Below, in pieces: positions 1-4,669 of a stretch of 5,944 nucleotides of DNA. Made by a program: the position numbers and the translations under genes. Numbering within the stretch: the stretch's first letter is position 1; every line of letters starts with the position of its first letter. Below the pieces are notes generated by a model. That model did no database searches. It saw nothing but the letters and a program-made list of their open reading frames with translations, and was not told where the DNA came from. This DNA is from Flavobacteriales bacterium (GTDB lineage: Bacteria; Bacteroidota; Bacteroidia; Flavobacteriales; UBA7312), in contig PKDP01000128.1 in the NCBI GenBank assembly GCA_002862585.1, positions 1-5,944 on the forward strand. Direction: 5' to 3'.

Positions 1-1332
1 AAAATTACAGGAAATGGAACATCAGACGGAGTCGTACCCTTTTGCAAGATATATGACTCAACAATACTTGCCACAAATCAAGGATCAGTTAGACGAGGAG
101 CTGCTTCGGTTAATATTAACATCGACCACCCCGATTTTGAAGAGTGGCTTGAAATTCGAGAGCCCAAGGGGGATGTTAACAGACAGTCGCTTAACTTACA
201 TCAGTGCGCAATTGTGGGCGATAAGTTTATGCGCAAGCTTGAACAAGGAGATGCAGACGCAAGGACTCGATGGAGTAAACTTCTTAGAAAACGAAAAGCA
301 ACTGGAGAGCCGTATATTATGTTTAAAGGAAACGTTAACAAAGCAAATCCTGAAGCGTACAAAGACAACGGATTAAAAGTTCACATGACCAATATATGTA
401 GTGAAATAACATTACACACCGATGAAAGTCACAGCTTTGTTTGTTGCTTATCATCATTAAATTTAGCAAAATATGAAGAATGGAAAGATACTAACCTTAT
501 CTATGACGCCACGTTCTTTCTTGACGGAGTTATGGAGGAATTTATTCAAAGAGCCAAGGGGTTACGCGGGTTCGAAAATGCTGTTCGATCTGCGCAGAAG
601 GGGAGAGCACTGGGCTTGGGAGTCCTTGGATGGCATACATATCTCCAAGAGAAAGGTATTCCTTTCGAAGGTTTACTCTCTCAGTTTGAAACTAGGAAAA
701 TATTTTCGCAACTTAAAATTGAAAGTGAAAGGGCATCTAGAGATCTTGCAGAAATTTACGGCGAGCCTCTGTGGTGTGCTGGAACTGGTATGCGTAATAC
801 TCATTTACGTGCTGTTGCTCCTACTGTTAGCAATAGCAAGCTTAGTGGCAATGTGTCGCCAGGTATTGAGCCGTGGGCTGCAAATGTTTTCACGGATCAA
901 AGTGCAAAAGGTACTTTCATTAGAAAGAATCCGACGCTTGTTAAAGTATTAACTAAACATAATTTAAACAATGAAGAAACGTGGAATAAGATACTGGCTG
1001 ACTATGGTTCAGTTCAGAATATTGACGGGTTGGATAATATTACCGTTGGTGATCATGACATACCTGCCAAAGAAGTTTTTAAAACATTTAAAGAGATCAA
1101 TCAGCTGGAACTCGTTGCCCAGGCCGGATTAAGACAACAGTATATAGATCAGTCTGTTAGTTTAAATTTAGCATTTCCTGCGGTAGCAACACCTAAATGG
1201 CTTAACAAAGTTCATATAGAAGCGTGGAAAAAAGGTGTTAAAACTTTATACTATACACGTACTGAATCTGTTCTACGCGGCGATCTTGCTGCTAAAGCAA
1301 TGGACGAAGATTGTTTAGCCTGTGATGGTTAG
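1..1332 (+). CDS. nrdA: Ribonucleoside-diphosphate reductase, class I alpha subunit (phage type), 5' end outside window
   Basis: Catalytic subunit of class I ribonucleotide reductase, which with NrdB converts ribonucleoside diphosphates to deoxy forms for phage DNA synthesis. The frame is open from base 1, so the 443 codons here are the C-terminal part; the N-terminus, including any ATP cone and the first redox cysteine, lies off the left edge. A GTG at 214 falls inside conserved sequence and is not the start. Seen: the specificity-loop-like stretch NQGSVRRGAAS (codons 26-36), GDVNRQ, then N-I-C-S-E at 391-405 matching E. coli Asn437/Cys439/Glu441 (thiyl-radical cysteine), a partner cysteine at 442-444 (Cys462 equivalent) followed by a second Cys, a GIEP motif, the radical-transfer Tyr-Tyr at 1249-1254 (Tyr730/731), and a C-terminal C-x2-C at 1312-1323 that would exchange with thioredoxin or glutaredoxin. 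All key residues in view are present. Phage origin is inferred from the C-terminal sequence style and the neighbours. No nrdB follows; the gene ends at a terminator. Confidence 0.93.
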   Translation, partial: KITGNGTSDGVVPFCKIYDSTILATNQGSVRRGAASVNINIDHPDFEEWLEIREPKGDVNRQSLNLHQCAIVGDKFMRKLEQGDADARTRWSKLLRKRKATGEPYIMFKGNVNKANPEAYKDNGLKVHMTNICSEITLHTDESHSFVCCLSSLNLAKYEEWKDTNLIYDATFFLDGVMEEFIQRAKGLRGFENAVRSAQKGRALGLGVLGWHTYLQEKGIPFEGLLSQFETRKIFSQLKIESERASRDLAEIYGEPLWCAGTGMRNTHLRAVAPTVSNSKLSGNVSPGIEPWAANVFTDQSAKGTFIRKNPTLVKVLTKHNLNNEETWNKILADYGSVQNIDGLDNITVGDHDIPAKEVFKTFKEINQLELVAQAGLRQQYIDQSVSLNLAFPAVATPKWLNKVHIEAWKKGVKTLYYTRTESVLRGDLAAKAMDEDCLACDG

Positions 1333-1348
1333 ATAATATATTAAATTT

Positions 1349-1382
1349 AAAAAAGCCGATGCAATTAAGTATCGGCTTTTTT
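1349..1382. terminator. Bidirectional intrinsic terminator between convergent phage operons
   Basis: AAAAAAGCCGAT (1349-1360) is the exact reverse complement of ATCGGCTTTTTT (1371-1382). Inside it g1361-t1370 (wobble) and c1362-g1369 extend the stem to 14 pairs with the 6-base loop AATTAA. The T-tract follows the GC-rich stem on the + strand and the A-tract supplies the same on the - strand. It lies 17 bases after the nrdA stop and 42 bases beyond the last small - strand gene, so it can end both transcripts. Confidence 0.88.
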
Positions 1383-1423
1383 ATTATAGAATATTCGAGG
1401 TGTGGTTGCCTGTTTTGTTTATT

Positions 1424-1504
1424 CTATTTGTTTTTCTTTTTAAACATTAGGAAGTACAATAATGAATTCCATTCGTGTTTTAGTTTAGCTACAATCTTTT
1501 TCAT
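1424..1504 (-). CDS. 26-residue basic amphipathic peptide, function unknown
   Basis: I do not recognise this product. The frame starts MKKIVAKLKHEW and ends MFKKKNK before a TAG at 1424-1426. It has lysine-rich ends around a short hydrophobic and aromatic centre (W, LLYFLMF), which would suit a small membrane-associated peptide. The main support is position: its ATG (1502-1504) overlaps the TGA (1501-1503) of the preceding small gene as ATGA, the same arrangement as the junction before it, so it could be translated by coupling. No Shine-Dalgarno sequence is visible, and the upstream region is a run of lysine codons. It is the last frame before the terminator. A lysis accessory role is only a guess from its place next to a holin-like gene; it may also be a chance frame, since it is very short and AT-rich. 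Confidence 0.4.
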   Translation of the reverse strand: MKKIVAKLKHEWNSLLYFLMFKKKNK

Positions 1505-1677
1505 TTTTTTTTGCTTTTATATTTATTTTTATTTTTGTTTAATAACCACCATTTGTGTATGGTATATCCGATACTTATGGCAAGCAACAGTATTTTTAAA
1601 ACCATATCAACCTGTGACATTGATACGACTAGTGTTCCAAAGTTTAATGCGTAAATTTTCAAATCTGATATATTCAT
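1501..1677 (-). CDS. Small single-pass membrane protein, holin-like
   Basis: A 58-residue frame starting MNISDLKIYALNFG, with TGA at 1501-1503. Seen: a moderately hydrophobic N-terminal stretch (residues 8-20), a clear transmembrane candidate at about residues 24-45 (KILLLAISIGYTIHKWWLL in its core), and a tail of about 12 residues made almost only of Lys, Asn, Ser and Tyr. Short length, one or two membrane segments and a strongly basic C-terminus are typical of phage holins such as T7 gp17.5, which permeabilise the inner membrane at lysis. Its ATG overlaps the TGA of the upstream virion gene (ATGA, 1674-1677), so it probably shares the late transcript and is translated by coupling. It also overlaps the next tiny gene by ATGA. 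Being real is well supported by overlap and protein-like composition; the holin call is inference from topology and context, and other small phage membrane proteins are possible. Confidence 0.62.
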   Translation of the reverse strand: MNISDLKIYALNFGTLVVSMSQVDMVLKILLLAISIGYTIHKWWLLNKNKNKYKSKKK

Positions 1678-3542
1678 TTTAGGGAGGTTTTTCTTTTTTT
1701 ATTTTGCAATTCTATTATTTTATCTATTCTACTTTCTTCTGTGGTTAATTCTCTTATTTTAGATTTAAACATGCCGTTTTCATATAAAAAGTCTATCTGC
1801 TCTTGCTTGCTTAAATCCTTTAAAACCTCTCTTCTTTTTCGCATAGCAGGTGTATACTGTTTCTTTTCTTTTTTAGGCCTTTCAATTTTAGGAGCTTCCT
1901 CTATATCTTCCCCTCTACTAATAGCTTCCATGTCTTTATCAAATTGCTTTTTATCTTGTAAGCCCATGATCTTATCTATTCTTTCGGATTCTTTTGAAAG
2001 ATTTCTAATCTGTGTTCTAGTCATACCTGAGTTCCAAAGTATATCAACCTGCTCTTTTTTACTTAGCTTTTTTAATACGGCCCTTCTTTGTTCGGTAGGG
2101 TTAAGTTCTTGAAATTCTTTATCTTGTTCTAAATCTTTAAATCTATCCTTTTTTTCTTCTCTTTCTTTTTTCGTATCTTCTTCCGACATCAATTGCCATT
2201 TAGGCCAGCCTAGTGCAATTAATGGTTTCATCCATGTTTCTGTTTCGTCGCTAGCTATATCAGCTGCATCTATAGCCATACCTTGTGCGCGATCTAAAGG
2301 CAAGCCAGTTAGAGCAGCAACGGTATTTGTAGCAGCTGTTACATAAGGGTGCTTTAAAGACATTTCGTCAAACTCTATTTCTTTTTTTCCCCACTCAAAA
2401 GCATTACCAACCTTTCCAGCTTTACTTAACTTACTTGATATAGGAGGAGATATTTTCATTACCTCATCTTTTATAGTTGCTGCTAAGTTTTGGTTTCTTG
2501 TTTTTTGGCTTCTCTCATATAGTTTTATAGCTAAGTTTTTTGCCACAGAAACAACAGCCCCCGCTACACCAATACCTCTTAATATACCGTCGGTCATGGA
2601 GTTAGCAACCTTGAAGCTTTTCTTAGCTATATTAGCTTCTTTTGCTTTTGTAAGCTCTTCAGTTTCTTCGTCTTCATCATCTCCCATCATTGCAGCAAAC
2701 ATAGCTTGTTGCAGGAAGTTAAAAATAACATTTTGAAGAACACCATAATACACTATTCTGGACAAATGTGTTTTAGCATCTCCTCGCCCGTTCTTAAGAT
2801 CTTGAGCAGCTCTTTTTATAATCCTAGCATATTGCGATGGCGTGTTAGCAAAAGCTAATATAATGCGCCCTATGGGCTCTGCCTGCTGTTTAGATATCTT
2901 ACTTGGATCACTTGATTGCTGTGATACTTCCGCGGTAGCTATAAATTCTTCCATAGCTTGTTTCTCGGCAGCAGCTTTATTCATACCTCCTTTAATAAGG
3001 GCATTAACTTTATTTCGGTAAAAGGAAGCGCCTCCTGTTGCAATAGCAGCACTATCCGCCATTTTAGTCGGTATGAATCCTACCTGCAAAATCTTTGCTA
3101 ATACACCTTGAAAGCCATTTTCTTTAGCTGTTGTAGCAATATCTGCTTCATTAACGTTAATTTTTAATCCGTCTCTTCTGTCAACCAGATAATCTGAGTT
3201 CATTAGCATTGTCCAGTCTTTCCAGTATTGCGGCTGATTAGCGAATGCTTTACCTGCTTGATAAAGATTATTACCTTCAAAGTTAATAAAGTTAGTAAAA
3301 GATATTAACTGTAGCACAGCAGACCTTCTGTTTAAGAACATGATATTACCTACAGCAGCGTTCAACCATCTAACAATGCCATCTGTAACGCTGTTGTTCG
3401 TAGGCGTAGAATTCCTACCTGTACGCATTCTTCTTAAAGAATCTTTCAATGCGGTTACATAAGACTTACCATAAGCAGCCTCTAGCTTATTTAAGTTAGT
3501 AGGCGTGAATATAGCGTCAACATTTTGTTGCCATACTTCTAA
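1674..3542 (-). CDS. Large phage virion-type protein, C-terminal part (5' end lost at the junction)
   Basis: The frame is open from 3542 to a TGA at 1674-1676. An internal TTG at 3447-3449 is not a convincing start: in-frame upstream residues such as NVDAIFTPTNLNKLEAAYG look like continuing protein, so the N-terminus has been removed at the phage/host junction. Stretches such as AFANQPQYWKDW, NVNEADIA, AFANTPSQYARI, NGRGDAKTH and ALGWPKWQL resemble the C-terminal regions of very large structural or polyvalent proteins in marine tailed phages; this is from memory of the family, not a search. Numbered from 3449, two hydrophobic stretches lie near residues 232-255 and 287-303 and could touch the host membrane during DNA entry. 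A highly charged region (about 420-591) holds two copies of a 47-residue repeat. It is followed, with ATGA overlap, by a holin-like gene, as in a late operon. An exact role (internal virion protein, ejection protein) cannot be fixed from this fragment. Confidence 0.68.
   Translation of the reverse strand, partial: LEVWQQNVDAIFTPTNLNKLEAAYGKSYVTALKDSLRRMRTGRNSTPTNNSVTDGIVRWLNAAVGNIMFLNRRSAVLQLISFTNFINFEGNNLYQAGKAFANQPQYWKDWTMLMNSDYLVDRRDGLKINVNEADIATTAKENGFQGVLAKILQVGFIPTKMADSAAIATGGASFYRNKVNALIKGGMNKAAAEKQAMEEFIATAEVSQQSSDPSKISKQQAEPIGRIILAFANTPSQYARIIKRAAQDLKNGRGDAKTHLSRIVYYGVLQNVIFNFLQQAMFAAMMGDDEDEETEELTKAKEANIAKKSFKVANSMTDGILRGIGVAGAVVSVAKNLAIKLYERSQKTRNQNLAATIKDEVMKISPPISSKLSKAGKVGNAFEWGKKEIEFDEMSLKHPYVTAATNTVAALTGLPLDRAQGMAIDAADIASDETETWMKPLIALGWPKWQLMSEEDTKKEREEKKDRFKDLEQDKEFQELNPTEQRRAVLKKLSKKEQVDILWNSGMTRTQIRNLSKESERIDKIMGLQDKKQFDKDMEAISRGEDIEEAPKIERPKKEKKQYTPAMRKRREVLKDLSKQEQIDFLYENGMFKSKIRELTTEESRIDKIIELQNKKRKTSLK
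1695..1835 (-). repeat. C-terminal 47-residue protein repeat, copy 2
   Basis: Second copy of the repeat near the end of the virion-type protein. It shares 27 of 47 residues with copy 1, following RRxVLKxLSKxEQxDxL, then GM-x4-IR-x-L, then RIDKI-x2-LQ-x-KK. It ends six residues before the stop codon and is separated from copy 1 by a 37-residue charged linker. Confidence 0.85.
1947..2087 (-). repeat. C-terminal 47-residue protein repeat, copy 1
   Basis: First copy of the repeat. Alternating hydrophobic and charged residues suggest a small helical unit of two or three helices, with a Gly-Met turn (NSGM here, ENGM in copy 2). The repeat is divergent at DNA level, so it is an old protein-level duplication rather than a recent tandem copy. 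Confidence 0.85.
3517..3542. other. Phage/host junction (chimeric or illegitimate breakpoint)
   Basis: Reading the - strand, E2 sequence is recognisable through SPLVRSMA (down to about 3530) and then becomes out-of-family residues TKC and a stop. The virion frame, in another phase, is recognisable from about 3520 (NVDAIFT) and stays open up to a TAG at 3543-3545. The true breakpoint therefore lies inside this interval. A stretch readable in both frames (VRSMA in E2, LEVWQ in phage, about 3526-3542) suggests a few bases of shared sequence at the join. No integrase, tRNA or repeated core is visible. Confidence 0.75.
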
Positions 3543-3936
3543 CTAATGGTGAATAGAATCTATCACTACTGTTTTTTACAACTACTTTTTCTTGCGTTGT
3601 GACAGTATTAGTTTGTTCTTGTGGTTTATTTTCAGCTTCGTTTTTTTCTTCAATGACTGGATTTTCAGCAGCAGTTTCTTTAACTTCTTCTCCACCTTCT
3701 GTTTCAAGAATAGCAAAGGCCTCACCAACTTGTACTAAATCATCAGCTTCAAATAATTTTTCAATAAGTTTTCCTTCATGAGTAGAGGGAACTTCTGAAT
3801 CCACTTTGTCAGTTGCAATTTCAACAATGGTTTCATCAAGTTCTACATGTTCACCTACTTCTTTAGACCATGTAATTATTGTTGCTTCAGAAACACTTTC
3901 ACCCATTTTGGGCATTATCAATTCTACTCTAGCCAT
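3517..3936 (-). CDS. 2-oxo acid dehydrogenase E2 component (dihydrolipoyl acyltransferase), 3' part lost at the junction
   Basis: E2 subunits of pyruvate, 2-oxoglutarate or branched-chain 2-oxo acid dehydrogenase complexes carry the acyl group on a lipoyl-lysine and pass it to CoA. Seen: a complete lipoyl domain (residues 1-80) starting MARVELIMPKMGESVSEATI, with the lipoylated Lys44 in the ATDKVDSEVPS hairpin; a Glu/Pro/Thr-rich flexible linker (about 81-123); and the first helix of the E1/E3-binding domain (RFYSPLVRSMA, 126-136). The frame then runs into phage-derived bases and stops at 139 residues, while family members are usually 400 or more. The rest of the binding domain and the whole catalytic acyltransferase domain are missing, so the product could not catalyse transfer. 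The start at 3936 is the ATG preceded by an A-rich leader without Shine-Dalgarno, normal for Bacteroidota. The gene follows recR by 54 bases and has its own promoter-like box. Which complex it served cannot be decided from the lipoyl domain alone. Confidence 0.88.
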   Translation of the reverse strand: MARVELIMPKMGESVSEATIITWSKEVGEHVELDETIVEIATDKVDSEVPSTHEGKLIEKLFEADDLVQVGEAFAILETEGGEEVKETAAENPVIEEKNEAENKPQEQTNTVTTQEKVVVKNSSDRFYSPLVRSMATKC

Positions 3937-3952
3937 TTTTTAAAATTTTATG

Positions 3953-3960
3953 CAAAATTA
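3953..3960 (-). promoter_or_regulatory. Bacteroidota -7 promoter box for the E2 gene
   Basis: On the - strand the bases read TAATTTTG, an exact match to the TAnnTTTG -7 element of Bacteroidota housekeeping promoters, 16 bases before the E2 ATG. Only a weak T-rich stretch sits where the -33 TTG element should be. The very short leader it would give is acceptable in this phylum. It suggests that E2 can be transcribed apart from recR. Confidence 0.4.
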
Positions 3961-3990
3961 GTAAATCTTGATTAATAAAATGTTTTTTAA

Positions 3991-4611
3991 TTAGTGAGTT
4001 TTAATACTGTCTGAGTACGGCAGTCTACTAGATATTGCAGTTCCTAAAGTTACTTCATCAGTATATTCTAATTCGTCTCCAATAGCAATTCCTCTAGCAA
4101 TAGATGAAATTTTTATTGATTTTTCTTTAAGCCTTTTAAAAAGATAGAAATTTGTGGTGTCTCCTTCCATTGTTGTGCTTAATGCAAAAATAACTTCACT
4201 AATATTTCCTTTATCTATTTTAGAGATTAGTTCTTCAATTTTCAAATCATCAGGAGCTATTCCATCTAAAGGAGATATTAAGCCGCCAAGTACATGATAT
4301 ACACCCTTGTACTGTAAAGTATTCTCAATAGCCATCATTGTTCTAATATCCTCAACTACACATATAATTCCTTTATCTCTATTAGGATTTGTACATACTT
4401 GACATAGATCATAGTCTGAGATGGTAAAACATTCCTTACAATAATTAATATTATTTATTAAATCGATGAAAGACTGTCCAAACTTTTCAACTTTTTCTTT
4501 ATCTTTCTTAAGCAGATGAAGTGCTAATCTTAGTGCAGAACGCTTTCCTACTCCAGGAAGAGTGGATAATTGATCAACTGCATTTTTAACAAGTTGTGAG
4601 GGAAATTCCAT
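3991..4611 (-). CDS. recR: Recombination mediator protein RecR
   Basis: RecR works with RecF and RecO to load RecA on single-stranded gaps during recombinational repair in the cytoplasm. At 206 residues it has the normal family length and all parts in order: the N-terminal helix-hairpin-helix LSTLPGVGKRSALRLALHLL (16-35), a four-cysteine zinc finger C58-x2-C61-x8-C70-x2-C73, a Toprim domain from about residue 81 with Glu87 in CVVEDIR and the HVLGGLISPLDGIAPDDL stretch (106-123), and the C-terminal block IARGIAIGDELEYTDEVTLG (171-190) next to SSR. Nothing looks damaged. The start is the ATG at 4609-4611; there is no Shine-Dalgarno sequence, as expected for Bacteroidota. It is divergent from the symporter gene across 58 bases and lies upstream of E2 on the same strand. 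A TAATTTTA (4617-4624, one base off the -7 consensus) is too near the start to be called a promoter. Confidence 0.97.
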   Translation of the reverse strand: MEFPSQLVKNAVDQLSTLPGVGKRSALRLALHLLKKDKEKVEKFGQSFIDLINNINYCKECFTISDYDLCQVCTNPNRDKGIICVVEDIRTMMAIENTLQYKGVYHVLGGLISPLDGIAPDDLKIEELISKIDKGNISEVIFALSTTMEGDTTNFYLFKRLKEKSIKISSIARGIAIGDELEYTDEVTLGTAISSRLPYSDSIKTH

Positions 4612-4643
4612 TGTCGTAAAATTAAATAAATATTTAAAAATTC

Positions 4644-4651
4644 TACATTTG
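4644..4651 (+). promoter_or_regulatory. Bacteroidota -7 promoter box for the symporter gene
   Basis: TACATTTG matches the TAnnTTTG consensus exactly and lies 18 bases before the ATG at 4670. No clear TTG is found at the usual 17-23 bases upstream in the AT-only stretch; the nearest TTG (4611-4613) is 30 bases away, which is too far. The call therefore rests on the -7 box and position only. Confidence 0.42.
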
Positions 4652-4668
4652 TATAAATTAATTATACA
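4650..4668. promoter_or_regulatory. Inverted repeat at the symporter transcription start, possible operator
   Basis: TGTATAA (4650-4656) and TTATACA (4662-4668) are perfect reverse complements around a 5-base spacer. The repeat overlaps the end of the -7 box and stops just before the ATG, a place where a bound protein would block transcription or translation would be affected by a weak hairpin. In such AT-rich DNA a 7-base repeat can occur by chance. Confidence 0.3.
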
Positions 4669-4669
4669 T

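Noticed and set aside
214..216. GTG as the start codon of nrdA
   Set aside because: The frame is open to base 1 and the upstream residues (TNQGSVRRGAAS, HPDFEEWL, KGDVNRQ) are conserved reductase sequence.
14..376. 120-codon open frame on the + strand starting at an ATG
   Set aside because: It lies inside nrdA in another frame; the frame-1 translation carries clear reductase motifs over the same bases.
473..952. 159-codon + strand open frame
   Set aside because: Shadow of nrdA in another phase, with no recognisable protein features.
1359..1682. 107-codon hydrophobic + strand open frame, Phe/Tyr/Cys rich
   Set aside because: It begins inside the terminator hairpin, and its hydrophobic look comes from T-rich bases that are lysine codons of the small genes on the other strand.
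1681..1688. Shine-Dalgarno-like AGGGAGGT on the + strand
   Set aside because: No start codon or credible gene follows; it is the complement of codons for the end of the virion protein.
1741..2112. 123-codon + strand open frame
   Set aside because: Antisense shadow of the virion-type gene, over its repeat-bearing C-terminus.
3447..3449. TTG as the natural start of the virion-type protein
   Set aside because: Protein-like residues continue in frame for about 30 codons upstream to the junction and there is no ribosome binding site.
3517..3542. Prophage attachment site inside E2
   Set aside because: No integrase, tRNA, repeated core or restored gene end is visible, and a phage structural gene is itself cut at the join.
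3599..3781. 60-codon Ser-rich + strand open frame
   Set aside because: Antisense to the Glu-rich linker and lipoyl domain of E2.
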